Below are positions 24,853-33,624 of a stretch of 64,000 bases of DNA, one piece after another (position 1 is the stretch's first letter; each line of letters begins with the position of its first letter). This DNA comes from Verrucomicrobiota bacterium (GTDB taxonomy: Bacteria > Verrucomicrobiota > Verrucomicrobiia > Verrucomicrobiales > Verrucomicrobiaceae): NCBI GenBank assembly GCA_017301975.1, contig JAFLEI010000032.1, positions 1 to 64,000 on the forward strand. The letters run 5' to 3'. The notes under the pieces were generated by a model. It was not told where the DNA came from. It worked only from the letters and a program-made list of their open reading frames with translations, and made no database searches. Position numbers and translations under genes: made by a program.

Positions 24853-25536
24853 CTAAGCCCCGTGGTCGCGCACCCACTGTCCGGCCCGGAGGTAGAGCTC
24901 GGCAGCACTGCGCAGCTGGAGTTTTTCTTTGATGCGGGCGCGATAAGTTTCGACCGTAGATTCTCCTAGATTGAGGGTTTGGGCGATTTCGCGGGTGCTT
25001 TTGCCCCGGCCCAGCATCTGGAAAACCTCCAGCTCCCGGTCAGCGAGGGTCTCCATTCCGGCCAGCTCAGAGTTGCTGCGTTTCTGCGTCATGCGCTCGA
25101 GCAGCTTGGCCGTCATCTGCCGGCTGGCATAAACGTCCCCTTTCATCACGCAGCGGATGGCCTCGATCACTTCGGTGGAGGCTTCGTTCTTGGTGATGTA
25201 GCCCTTGGCTCCGGCACGCAGGGCGCGCTCGGCATAGGGCTCTTCGTCATGCATGGAGAGCACGAGCACATTGATGTCCAGTCCCTGGGCCTTGATGTCT
25301 TTGAGCAGTTCGAGACCGCTGGAGCCATGGAGGGTGATGTCCACGATGGCGATATCCGGCTTGGTTTCCAGGATGAGCTGCATGGCGTCACGGATGTTGT
25401 CCGCCTCTCCGCAGATGGACATGCCCAGATCACGGTTAATGAGCTGGCCCAGATGTTCACGAAACATGGGATGATCCTCGACGAGCAGGACCTTGTAACC
25501 GTTTGGTGCTTTTGATTCAGTTTTCTTCATTTTCAT
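24853..25536 (-). CDS. NarL/LuxR-family response regulator
   Basis: This is a 227-residue two-domain response regulator. The receiver domain has the acidic pair in LLVEDHPMF (about 19-21), the phosphoacceptor Asp66 (DIAIVDITLHG), and Lys in GAKGYITKNEAS. The C-terminal LuxR-type HTH is ADRELEVFQMLGRGKSTREIAQTLNLGESTVETYRARIKEKL. It overlaps the histidine kinase gene by 20 bases and is the last gene of the sugar operon. Targets are unknown. Confidence 0.95.
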   Translation of the reverse strand: MKMKKTESKAPNGYKVLLVEDHPMFREHLGQLINRDLGMSICGEADNIRDAMQLILETKPDIAIVDITLHGSSGLELLKDIKAQGLDINVLVLSMHDEEPYAERALRAGAKGYITKNEASTEVIEAIRCVMKGDVYASRQMTAKLLERMTQKRSNSELAGMETLADRELEVFQMLGRGKSTREIAQTLNLGESTVETYRARIKEKLQLRSAAELYLRAGQWVRDHGA

Positions 25537-26653
25537 TGAGGTGTTTGAGTTTTTTGAGATCCATCAACTGCACACGGCAGTTCACTAAAGTCCCGCCCTG
25601 GGGCCGCTGCTCGATGGCGAGCCGGGCCTGCAGCGCCTGCGCACGGTAGTGCATGGTGCGCAGCCCCATGCCATCGCCGCGCGTGCTGCGCGAGGCGGGG
25701 GGCATGCCACTGCCATTGTCCTCCACGCGGAGCTCCAGCAAATCGTTCTCGAGCTTCATCGCGACGTTGATCTCCGTGGCGCCGCTGTGCTTCACCGCAT
25801 TGGCCACGGCCTCCTGGGCGATGCGGTAGAGATGCATTGAGACATCGGGGGCGTCCAGCGGCACATCCACGCAGTCATTGACCACAATGGGAATGCCGGT
25901 GAGGCGGCTCATCATTTTCCCGAGATCCGCAAGCGCCGCCGCGAGGCCGCTGCGGTCCACATGCACGGGAAAGATGCCACGCGCGAGATTGCGCGCCTCC
26001 ATGACCACCTGCTGCAGAGAGCCCTCGATCAAGCTGGCGTCATGCGCGGCCTGGATGCCCTGCGCCTGCAGGTCCTCCGCCAGCACGCGGGCGGCACAGC
26101 CGATGGCGGCGAGCTGCTGGCAGATGCCATCATGCAGATCCTGGCCGATGCGCTGCTGCTCATGCTCGCTGACGCTGACGATGTCTTTTTCCAACTGCCG
26201 GCGTTCTTCCAGCATCTGGATGCGCGCGGCGTCCGCCTCCTGCTTGTTGCGCAAGGCGGTCACGGCAAAGACGACCACGCAGAGGTAAACCAGCCGGTTG
26301 AGCAAGGCCCAGGCGTAGCCCAGCTGAGTCTCATACGGCGTCGTGCTCAGGTTCGCCAGCCACCACACCACCCCCGACAGCAGCGCGATGAAAAGCCCTG
26401 CCCTGTTTCCCGCCCACCAGACCGCCAGAAAAATCGGAATGCCGTAGAAGGCAAACCACGTCACTTCAAAGCCGGTGATGTTGTCCAACCAGCCGATGCC
26501 GAGTGTGAAGAGCATCATCACGACGATCGTGACCCACACGGACTGGCTGCGCATCGTGCTGGAGGCGCTGCCCCACAGGCGGACCATCTTTGTCTCCGTC
26601 ACCGGCTCGTACTCGGCTGTCATCGTGGTGGCGTTCATGGCTTCGTTTTCCAT
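25517..26653 (-). CDS. membrane sensor histidine kinase (HisKA_3/NarQ-type)
   Basis: This is a 378-residue kinase. The N-terminal part (about residues 35-135) holds four to five transmembrane helices with little extracytoplasmic sequence, so the signal is probably sensed in or at the membrane. The phosphoacceptor His174 is in EHEQQRIGQDLHDGICQQL, followed by an HATPase_c domain (EAVANAVKHSGAT, VEDNGSGMP, GMGLRTMHYRAQAL). It overlaps both neighbours (fdtA-like by 19 bases, the regulator by 20), so it is tied to the sugar operon by translation. Confidence 0.93.
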   Translation of the reverse strand: MENEAMNATTMTAEYEPVTETKMVRLWGSASSTMRSQSVWVTIVVMMLFTLGIGWLDNITGFEVTWFAFYGIPIFLAVWWAGNRAGLFIALLSGVVWWLANLSTTPYETQLGYAWALLNRLVYLCVVVFAVTALRNKQEADAARIQMLEERRQLEKDIVSVSEHEQQRIGQDLHDGICQQLAAIGCAARVLAEDLQAQGIQAAHDASLIEGSLQQVVMEARNLARGIFPVHVDRSGLAAALADLGKMMSRLTGIPIVVNDCVDVPLDAPDVSMHLYRIAQEAVANAVKHSGATEINVAMKLENDLLELRVEDNGSGMPPASRSTRGDGMGLRTMHYRAQALQARLAIEQRPQGGTLVNCRVQLMDLKKLKHLNENEEN

Positions 26654-27087
26654 CCTTTCACCATATCCGTAAACTCGGTGTAATCACGTATGTAATCCTC
26701 CGCCTCATAGGGGCGCGAAGCCAGGACCATGAGCACGGAATCTGCTGAATGAAGATGCTCCTGAGCCCACACCATGGGAGGCACCAGCACGCCAAAGGTG
26801 GGGCGGTTCAGGCAGAACTCCTCGGCGTTTTCGCCGTCATCCACACGCAGGTGGCACTCGCCATGCACGCAGACGAGAAACTGCTCGCACAGGCGGTGAG
26901 CGTGCTCCCCGCGCGTGCTCAGCGAAGGGATGCCATAGGTCAGAAAGATGCGCTGCGCGACGAAGGGGAGGTCCTGGGTGAATTCCAATGCCGTGAGATT
27001 TCCCCGCACAGGGTCCACCACATGGCGCATTTCAAACAAACGCACGCCACGTACGGAGCAGTTGTTGATGGTGGTTTCGTGAATCAT
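26635..27087 (-). CDS. FdtA/QdtA-like sugar 3,4-ketoisomerase (WxcM-like cupin)
   Basis: This is a 150-residue cupin of the FdtA/QdtA/WxcM-C family, which isomerises dTDP-4-keto-6-deoxyglucose to the 3-keto sugar before transamination. The catalytic signature is in STRGEHAHRLCEQFLVCVHGECHLRVDDG, and LVPPMVWAQ follows at the usual spacing. The length is normal. Together with the DegT aminotransferase in the same operon this predicts a dTDP-3-amino-3,6-dideoxyhexose. The exact stereochemistry (FdtA or QdtA product) cannot be read from the sequence. Confidence 0.85.
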   Translation of the reverse strand: MIHETTINNCSVRGVRLFEMRHVVDPVRGNLTALEFTQDLPFVAQRIFLTYGIPSLSTRGEHAHRLCEQFLVCVHGECHLRVDDGENAEEFCLNRPTFGVLVPPMVWAQEHLHSADSVLMVLASRPYEAEDYIRDYTEFTDMVKGWKTKP

Positions 27088-28043
27088 GAGGAAGGTGGTT
27101 TTTCATGAGTTGTCAAAGAGCGCACGAGGCTCTGCGGCTTGCCGGACACGGTCAGAAACGCACGCCCGACATACTCACCGATGAGGCCGAGCATCAGCAG
27201 CTGGGCACCGCTGAAAACCGCCAGGGCGCCCATCAGGGAACCCCAGCCGACCTGCCGCTGGCCGACCAAGAGGGTCTCAAGAAGCACTTCCGCGAGAATC
27301 AACGCGCCGAGTGCGCACAGCAGCACGCCCAGCACACTGGCGATGCGGAGCGGCATGACGCTGAAATCAAACAGCAGGCTCAGCGCCAGCCGGACCAGCT
27401 TGCGCAGGGTGTAGCCGCTCTGGCCGCCCTGACGCTCCACATGCGCCACCTCCAGGGTGGCGATGCGGTTGGTGGCGCCGAGGATCAGGCCGTCCACATA
27501 AGGAAAGGGTCCGCGATAACCGACGATCCGCGCCACCAGTTCGCGGCGCAGCGCCCGAAAGCTGGAGAGGTAGAGGTCGCGTGGCTTGCCGAGCAGAAAA
27601 GTCGCGCTGAAGTTAGCCAGCGAGCTGGCCACATTGCGCGCCCAGTGGTGCTTCTTTTCCGCATAGCGCGAATAGACCACCTCGGCCCCCGAGTCACGCA
27701 GGTGGCGCACCAGTTTGACCGCTTCGCCGGGGGGATTTTGGAGGTCGTCGTCCAGGTTTACCACGAATTCCCCGCGTGCATGGCGGTACCCTTCCAGCAC
27801 GGCGGCATGCTCCCCGAAATTGCGCGCCAGCTCCACCACGGTCACAGGCGCGGGAAAATCCGCCACGGCCAGTCTGGCGGCAGCGGCGGTGCCATCCAGG
27901 CTGCCATCATCCACCAGCACGAGCTCCCAGCTTTCCGGCAAGGACAACCCCCGGAAGGCTGCCAGCAGGCGCTGCAAGCCCTCACCGGTGTTGTACAGCG
28001 GCACCACAAAGCTGATCTGGGGAGCGCCCTCAGTTTCTGCCAT
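27084..28043 (-). CDS. GT2 glycosyltransferase, DPM1/ArnC-like
   Basis: This is a 319-residue inverting glycosyltransferase. The GT-A domain (ISFVVPLYNTGEG, VLVDDGSLDGT, FVVNLDDDLQNPPGEAVKLV) is followed by two C-terminal transmembrane helices (about 230-300), the layout of polyprenyl-phosphate sugar transferases such as ArnC. It probably moves a nucleotide-activated sugar to undecaprenyl phosphate at the cytoplasmic face. The ATG at 28043 has GGAGG 8 bases upstream, so the earlier in-frame start at 28103 is rejected. It overlaps the methyltransferase gene by 14 bases and the FdtA-like gene by 4. Confidence 0.92.
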   Translation of the reverse strand: MAETEGAPQISFVVPLYNTGEGLQRLLAAFRGLSLPESWELVLVDDGSLDGTAAAARLAVADFPAPVTVVELARNFGEHAAVLEGYRHARGEFVVNLDDDLQNPPGEAVKLVRHLRDSGAEVVYSRYAEKKHHWARNVASSLANFSATFLLGKPRDLYLSSFRALRRELVARIVGYRGPFPYVDGLILGATNRIATLEVAHVERQGGQSGYTLRKLVRLALSLLFDFSVMPLRIASVLGVLLCALGALILAEVLLETLLVGQRQVGWGSLMGALAVFSGAQLLMLGLIGEYVGRAFLTVSGKPQSLVRSLTTHEKPPSS

Positions 28044-28809
28044 GCAAAGTTCCTCCGGGTGAATGGTTCGTTTTGCGGGCGATGGCAAAGACCGAGGAGC
28101 CAAACGGCAGGTGCAGTTCCCGGCAGAGTCCGGCGTCCAGCCTGCCGAAGCCGGCCAGCAGCGAGTTGAGCCAGGCAGGCGGGAGCTTCAGGTCTGACCG
28201 GCTCTCCGTCCCCTGCCCCGCCTTCGTCCGGCTCATGCGCCGCCACACCAGCAGCGGCAGAAACAGCCAGGCATTCCAATATTGAATCATCACCACCTCG
28301 AAACTGGCGTGTTCCAGCAGAGACCGCACCTGGCATGAGACATAGCGCCTGACGCCACTGACCGCCACATCGTGGGAGCCACGCAGGCGTTCAAACGCAG
28401 GCAGGTTCACCACCAGAAGCCCCTCCGGACGCAGCACGCGGCGCATTTCCGCCAGCGCTTTTTCCTCATCCACTCCGGCATGGTAAAGCACGTCCAGGCT
28501 GAGAACGGCGTCAAAGGCGGCGTCTTCAAACTCAAGCGCCTCCACGGAGCCGCTCCGCACGGCGCCCAGGCCACGCTGGTGGCAGTGCCTCACTGCGTCT
28601 TCCGCCGCATCCACGCCGGTGAGTTCCAGACCTCCCATGCGTGCCTGCAAAAACTCCAGCATGCCACCTGTGCCGCAACCGGCATCCAGCAGCCGGGCGT
28701 GTGGCGGCAGCCGGCCAGCCAGCGTCTCCTGCACCAGCCTGTGCAGCACGGCGTACCACCAGTGGTGGTCCTCGACCGCCCTCATCAGATCGTATTCGGC
28801 GGCCTTCAT
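28030..28809 (-). CDS. class I SAM-dependent methyltransferase
   Basis: This is a 259-residue protein with the Rossmann SAM-binding motif I RLLDAGCGTGGMLEFL, an acidic loop LTGVDAAEDAVRHC, motif LSLDVLYHAGVDEEKAL and post-motif LRPEGLLVVNLPAFE. The N-terminal MKAAEYDLMRAVEDHHWWY is typical of methyltransferases in glycan clusters. A likely role is methylation of the sugar or of a lipid-linked intermediate; the acceptor is not known. It starts within the 4-base overlap with the aminotransferase. Confidence 0.9.
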   Translation of the reverse strand: MKAAEYDLMRAVEDHHWWYAVLHRLVQETLAGRLPPHARLLDAGCGTGGMLEFLQARMGGLELTGVDAAEDAVRHCHQRGLGAVRSGSVEALEFEDAAFDAVLSLDVLYHAGVDEEKALAEMRRVLRPEGLLVVNLPAFERLRGSHDVAVSGVRRYVSCQVRSLLEHASFEVVMIQYWNAWLFLPLLVWRRMSRTKAGQGTESRSDLKLPPAWLNSLLAGFGRLDAGLCRELHLPFGSSVFAIARKTNHSPGGTLHGRN

Positions 28810-29927
28810 GGTTCAAACCTTTCCATGGCTTCGAAGACGGCCCCCATGGCCTCCTCGGACAAATAGGGATGCATGGGCAGCGACAGCACCGCAGCCGCCG
28901 CTCGATCTGACTCCAGCAGCAGCTCTTCGCCATTGCCATAGGCGCGCTGCCTGTGCAGTGGCACGGGATAAAGCGCGGCCACGGGAATGCCGGATTGTTG
29001 CAGGTGCTGCATCAGCGCATCCCGCCGTTCACAGCGCACGACGTACTGGTGGTAGGCATGCTCACAGCCGCCCCGCACCTTGGGTGCAGTCACCACACGG
29101 CTGGCCGCGAAGCGCGCATCATACTGGGCCGCGAGTCGGCGTCTTTGCAGCACGCTCTCGTTCAATGCGCCCAGCTTCACGCGCAGCACCGCCGCTTGAA
29201 GCTCATCCAGGCGGCTGTTCACCCCGGCTTGCTCGCTGACGTAACGCTGCTTCCAGCCGTACTGGCGGATGACGCGCAGGCGCTCCGCCAGTGCGGCATC
29301 ATTCGTCGCCACCGCGCCGGCATCTCCCAGCGCCGCGAGATTCTTCGTGGGGTAAAAGCTGAACGCCGCCGCCCTGCCCAGCGTGCCAACCCGGCGCCCG
29401 TGCCAAATGGCGCCGTGCGCCTGGGCGCAGTCCTCCAGGAGCTCGATCCCATGCTCATCCGCCACACGCTGGAGGCTTTCCCAGTCCGCCGGATGTCCGT
29501 ACAAATGCACCACCACGGTGGCCTTCACCCCGCGCCCACGGAACGAGCGCAGGAGATCATCCAGAGCCTCCGGGCAAAGCGTGAAGGTACCCGGCTCAAT
29601 GTCCACAAACTCCGGCTTTGCACCGCTGCGGGCGACGCCTGCCGCCACAGCGGAGGGAGCAAACGACGGCACCGCCACCTTGCTCCCGGCACCGATGTCC
29701 AGCGCACGCAGGATCAGCTCGATTGCGTCCGTGCCACTGGCGGCACCCACCACCTGCCCGCAGCCGAGGAAGGCGGCAAATTCCGTTTCAAACGCTTCCA
29801 CCTCCGCTCCTAGAATATAGCTGCCGCTGGCAAACACGCGCTGCACCGCATGCGTCAGCGCCACCTCATGACGGCGCTGATCCGCCTGGGGGTAGGGCAA
29901 AGACCAGTGGTTGGTGGTGCTTGGCAT
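28806..29927 (-). CDS. DegT/DnrJ/EryC1/StrS PLP-dependent sugar aminotransferase
   Basis: This is a 373-residue fold-type I aminotransferase acting on nucleotide-linked keto sugars. The PLP-binding Lys195 lies in AAFSFYPTKNLAALGDAGAV. GTDAIELILRAL, VHLYGHPADWE and LLEDCAQAHGA are the usual cofactor-site segments. With the FdtA-like isomerase in the same operon it probably makes a 3-amino-3,6-dideoxyhexose (FdtB/QdtB role). It is the first gene of a six-gene run with overlapping ends down to the response regulator. Confidence 0.94.
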   Translation of the reverse strand: MPSTTNHWSLPYPQADQRRHEVALTHAVQRVFASGSYILGAEVEAFETEFAAFLGCGQVVGAASGTDAIELILRALDIGAGSKVAVPSFAPSAVAAGVARSGAKPEFVDIEPGTFTLCPEALDDLLRSFRGRGVKATVVVHLYGHPADWESLQRVADEHGIELLEDCAQAHGAIWHGRRVGTLGRAAAFSFYPTKNLAALGDAGAVATNDAALAERLRVIRQYGWKQRYVSEQAGVNSRLDELQAAVLRVKLGALNESVLQRRRLAAQYDARFAASRVVTAPKVRGGCEHAYHQYVVRCERRDALMQHLQQSGIPVAALYPVPLHRQRAYGNGEELLLESDRAAAAVLSLPMHPYLSEEAMGAVFEAMERFEP

Positions 29928-30007
29928 TTCCCAGCTTCATCCACGACAGCTTTGTCGCAAATAACGCCACAGGTAGCGGTTTCCGCCACTTCACATGAAG
30001 AAGTGAC

Positions 30008-31312
30008 TTAGAGCAGCCCTCCGGCCTTCACGTCCAGATACTTGTTGGCCAGCGCCACGGGGAGCATCTGCGCGGATTCATCGACCGTGAGCACGCGGCG
30101 TGCGCGCAGGGATTCCAGAAGCTGGCGGCGCTCGCCAAAGTAATGAGTCAGCGCCCCGTATTGCAATGCGTCATGCAGGTGGCCGACGGGGGCGTCCGCG
30201 TGATGTTCCAGCTCCTGCTCGCGCAGCGTGGCGGTGAGCACCAGATGCCGCTTCTGCATCGCTCCGACCGCTGCCGCCAGAGTCGCGCCGTCTTCGCTGC
30301 GCAGATTGGTCAGCATGATCACCAGCGCGCGCCGGCGCTGCAGCGTCATGACGCGCTCCGCCGCTTCGATGAAGTCGCTGGGTTCGCTGCTGGCCTCGTA
30401 GTTGTAAAGATGGTTGAGCAGCTTGGGCATGCTGTGCGCGCCTTTGACGGGAGGCAGCCAGCGCTGCACCCCGCCAAAGCCCACCACGCCCACTTCATCC
30501 CCCTGCCGGAGAGCGATGAAAGCGATGAGGAGCATGGCATTGAGGCAGTGGTCAAACTGGCTGAGCCCGCCGTCCAGCGCGCGCATGCGGCGGCCGCAGT
30601 CCGGCACCAGCAGGATGGTCTGATTGCGCGTCTCTTCGAAGTCGCGGCTCACGAGCATGGAGCGGCGGGAGGTAGCCTTCCAGTCGATGCGTGAAAGCAC
30701 ATCGCCATCCTGGTAGTCGCGCAGTTGGTGGAAATCCAGCGAGGCCCCCATGCGGCGGCGTTTGACGATGCCCATCTGCTCCACGCGATTGGCCATGGCG
30801 AGCATGGCAAAGCGCACCACGGGCTCGTAGTTCGGGTAGGCGCGGGTCTGGCTCTCTCCCGCGATGAAATGCAGCCGGCGCCAAAGGCCGAAAGCCGAAT
30901 CCACCAGCACATGCGCCGGTGTGAAGGCGTGCTGCCCCCGGCGGACAAAGCGGGCCTCATACGAGATGGCGGCAAACTCGCCCGGCGGAATGCTGACCTG
31001 GTGCGGCAGGCCCTCCGCCTCTGCGGCGGGCGGGATGCCGTCAAACACCTCCAGCCTCAGCGTGCGCCGCGTCGTATGAGTGATCGTCAGCGTCACCGAA
31101 GAGCCCACCCCCAGGGCAAAACGCCCTGGCAGCGAACGCTCTCCCGTGATGCGCCCGCGACGCGGCAGCGTGAAGGCATCCACCAGCAGTGCCAGCAGCA
31201 GCAAACCGCCGCCGACCTGCCAGAGCACGGTGAATTTCTCCCAGACAGACGCCACCACCGCCAGAACGAGCCAGGCGATGAGCAGACGAAGCAGCAGGGA
31301 GGTCGGGCGCAT
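30008..31312 (-). CDS. DUF58 membrane protein of the RDD-SpoIIM-MoxR operon
   Basis: This is a 434-residue DUF58 protein with two N-terminal transmembrane helices (about 6-48). A beta-rich extracytoplasmic-type segment follows, then the DUF58 signature RDYQDGDVLSRIDWKATSRRSMLVSRDFEETRN. The VWA-like core has a degenerate MIDAS (LVPDCGRRM). Longer and membrane-bound, it differs from the short DUF58 protein at 9330-10223. It is the last gene of its operon, 5 bases after the MoxR stop codon. Confidence 0.9.
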   Translation of the reverse strand: MRPTSLLLRLLIAWLVLAVVASVWEKFTVLWQVGGGLLLLALLVDAFTLPRRGRITGERSLPGRFALGVGSSVTLTITHTTRRTLRLEVFDGIPPAAEAEGLPHQVSIPPGEFAAISYEARFVRRGQHAFTPAHVLVDSAFGLWRRLHFIAGESQTRAYPNYEPVVRFAMLAMANRVEQMGIVKRRRMGASLDFHQLRDYQDGDVLSRIDWKATSRRSMLVSRDFEETRNQTILLVPDCGRRMRALDGGLSQFDHCLNAMLLIAFIALRQGDEVGVVGFGGVQRWLPPVKGAHSMPKLLNHLYNYEASSEPSDFIEAAERVMTLQRRRALVIMLTNLRSEDGATLAAAVGAMQKRHLVLTATLREQELEHHADAPVGHLHDALQYGALTHYFGERRQLLESLRARRVLTVDESAQMLPVALANKYLDVKAGGLL

Positions 31313-31317
31313 AAAGA

Positions 31318-32349
31318 TCAGACGCGGGGGGCTTCGATGGTCTTGAGCAGCGAATTGAGCATGTCATCCACGCTCTGGCCGCTGATGGCGATTTCCGGGG
31401 CGAGCTGCACGCGATGGCGCAGCACGGGCAGCACGGCGCGCTTCACATCCGCCGGGGTGATGTAGCCGCGCCCTTCCAGCAGCGCATATGATTTGGCGAC
31501 ACGCACGAGGCTGATGGCGCCGCGTGTTCCGGCACCGAGTGAGATGGCGCTGTGATGGCGCGTGGCACGCACGATTTTGACGGCGTAGTCCACCACCTGC
31601 TCAACCGCCTGCACGGCGGCGGCTTCCTCCTGCGCGGCCAGAATGTCCTGTGGTGTGCAGATCTGTGGAACGGAGGAAGTGGAGAGCCCCCCGCCGGATG
31701 CGCGCGATGAGACGGCTTTCACGATCCAGGTCTCATTCGCCACATCCGGGTAGTCGATGAGCACCTTGAGCAGGAAGCGATCAAGCTGCGCCTCCGGCAG
31801 CGGATAGGTCCCCTCCTGTTCAATCGGGTTCTGGGTGGCGAAGGTCATGAAGGGCGGTGCCAGCGCGTGGCTTTCGCCATCGATCGTCACCTGCGTTTCC
31901 TGCATCACTTCGAGCAGCGACGATTGCGTCTTGGCGGGAGCACGGTTGATTTCATCCGCCAGCAGCAGATTGGCAAACACGGGGCCGCGACGCACGCGAA
32001 ACGTGCTGCTGCTCATGTCAAACAGGGTGTGGCCGCAGACATCCGAGGGCATCAGGTCCGGCGTGAACTGGATGCGGCGGAAGGTGCCGCCAAAGGTGTG
32101 GGAGAGGGCCAGCACGAGATGCGTTTTGCCCAGGCCGGGCTTCCCTTCCAGCAGCACGTGGCCGCCGGCCAGCAGGGCCGCGAGCACCTGATAGAGAACC
32201 TCCTCCTGCCCGACGAACACCTGGCTCACGGCTTTGTGGATGCTCCGGAAGATCTCCGTGCTCCTCGGCACGGACGGCGGCGCAAAACTGCCGGGGGGCG
32301 GCGGAGTGTAGAGACTGGACACGTCAGGTTCAGGGAGGATCGGATTCAT
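31318..32349 (-). CDS. MoxR-family AAA+ ATPase (second operon)
   Basis: This is a 343-residue MoxR ATPase. A Pro-rich N-terminus (about residues 1-28) precedes the AAA+ core with Walker A GKPGLGKT (69-76), Walker B NLLLADEINRAP (about 127-138) and FATQNPIEQEGTYPLPEAQLDRF. It is clearly paralogous to the ATPase at 7702-8703 but not a recent duplicate, since surrounding residues differ widely. It presumably remodels or activates the DUF58 protein encoded 5 bases downstream. Confidence 0.95.
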   Translation of the reverse strand: MNPILPEPDVSSLYTPPPPGSFAPPSVPRSTEIFRSIHKAVSQVFVGQEEVLYQVLAALLAGGHVLLEGKPGLGKTHLVLALSHTFGGTFRRIQFTPDLMPSDVCGHTLFDMSSSTFRVRRGPVFANLLLADEINRAPAKTQSSLLEVMQETQVTIDGESHALAPPFMTFATQNPIEQEGTYPLPEAQLDRFLLKVLIDYPDVANETWIVKAVSSRASGGGLSTSSVPQICTPQDILAAQEEAAAVQAVEQVVDYAVKIVRATRHHSAISLGAGTRGAISLVRVAKSYALLEGRGYITPADVKRAVLPVLRHRVQLAPEIAISGQSVDDMLNSLLKTIEAPRV

Positions 32350-32367
32350 GGGAATGGAGGTGATGCA

Positions 32368-33624
32368 TTAAAGAGCGCGGCGGATGGTCTGGAGATCGCG
32401 CATGAGATTGACGAAGTGATGGGTGCTGCCCGGGGGCGCGGCATCGAAAGCGGCGGCCACCCGTTTGGCGGACAATCCGCTGCGGCGCGCGATTTCCTCG
32501 GCGAGCTGGTCATTCATCTGCCGGCTGCCGTCATCCAGAGATCGCAGCTTTTCCCGCACACGCTCCCACACGGCTTCCCGTGCGGAATTGACCAGGAGCG
32601 AGACGCGCCGCATGCGCCAGAAAAACTCCCCGAGGGCGCCGATGTGGCTGGCAAAATGACGGGTGGAATCAAGCTCCACCTCCGCCAGCGGGCCGAAGCG
32701 CGGCATCTGCTGCCAGAGCCAGAAGCCAAGGCACAGCACCAGAGTGACCACGGCCATCCACCCCTGCTGCCAGAGCAGCCCGAAGAAGCTGCCTGTGGTG
32801 GCGGCTACAAACAGCACCTCTTTGGAGCCGTTTTCACCGACGAGCGCTGAGAGCCAGCGTGCGTGATCGTCCTCACCGATCCAGTGATTGCGAAAAGGCC
32901 GCGCATGCGCCAGCAGCGTGACCGATCCCATGCCATGCCTCAGATGCAGCGCCAGTGACTCGTTCTTGGATCCGGCTGAAAATTCACCCGGCAGCAGCTT
33001 GCGCTTGAGGATCATGTTCTGGTAACCGCCCAGGCTGAGGTGGTAAGTCCTGCCATTCCATGCCACCTCCTCATCGGACTCCAGCATCGACTCGTCCTCC
33101 GTGGATTTTTTCTCCTCATCATCCTCTTCGCTTCCGTCCTCCTGATTACCGGCGCTTTGTTGCAGCAGCTCTTTGATCTCCTCCGCAGGGAAGCGCTTTT
33201 GCACACCGACGCCGAGCTGTTCCAGCACAGGATCTTTTTGCTCGTCCAGCAGCAAAGCAGAAATGTAAGCGCCGAACTGGGTGTCAAAGTCGTTGTAGGG
33301 ACGTGTGCCGTCGAGGAAGTAGATGAGGTGCCCGCCGCTGTAGGTCCAGCGCAGCAACTGCTTCGCACGGCCTTCAGGCAGCCCCCCTTCCCCGGAAATA
33401 AAAATTGCGGCGTCATGCGATGGAAGTTTCCCCAGCGACTTCGCGGCATGGGCGTCGTGGCCGAGTTCATTGAGCAGACGCTCCGCCGCGAGGAACGGGT
33501 TCAACCGCGCCTTGCCTTTGTAGCCCGTGATTTTCTCCACATCTTCCCAGTGCCCTTTGCCGCAGCCGCACAGCAGCAGCGCGCCCGCCAGCGCCATCAG
33601 ACCTCGAATGAAGCACCGCTTCAT
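32368..33624 (-). CDS. DUF4350-type lipoprotein/membrane protein
   Basis: This is a 418-residue protein. The N-terminus (MKRCFIRGLMALAGALLLCG) looks like a lipoprotein signal with Cys near residue 22. A DUF4350-like domain follows, with HDAAIFISGEGGLPEGRAKQ and LLRWTYSGGHLIYFLDGTRP. Then come a highly acidic linker (residues about 160-185, EDDEEKK-like) and a transmembrane helix (WMAVVTLVLCLGFWLW). A helical cytoplasmic tail is last. The chosen ATG overlaps the DUF4129 gene stop by 4 bases; the earlier start at 33663 is rejected. The family is a regular partner of MoxR/DUF58 operons but has no known activity. Confidence 0.82.
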   Translation of the reverse strand: MKRCFIRGLMALAGALLLCGCGKGHWEDVEKITGYKGKARLNPFLAAERLLNELGHDAHAAKSLGKLPSHDAAIFISGEGGLPEGRAKQLLRWTYSGGHLIYFLDGTRPYNDFDTQFGAYISALLLDEQKDPVLEQLGVGVQKRFPAEEIKELLQQSAGNQEDGSEEDDEEKKSTEDESMLESDEEVAWNGRTYHLSLGGYQNMILKRKLLPGEFSAGSKNESLALHLRHGMGSVTLLAHARPFRNHWIGEDDHARWLSALVGENGSKEVLFVAATTGSFFGLLWQQGWMAVVTLVLCLGFWLWQQMPRFGPLAEVELDSTRHFASHIGALGEFFWRMRRVSLLVNSAREAVWERVREKLRSLDDGSRQMNDQLAEEIARRSGLSAKRVAAAFDAAPPGSTHHFVNLMRDLQTIRRAL

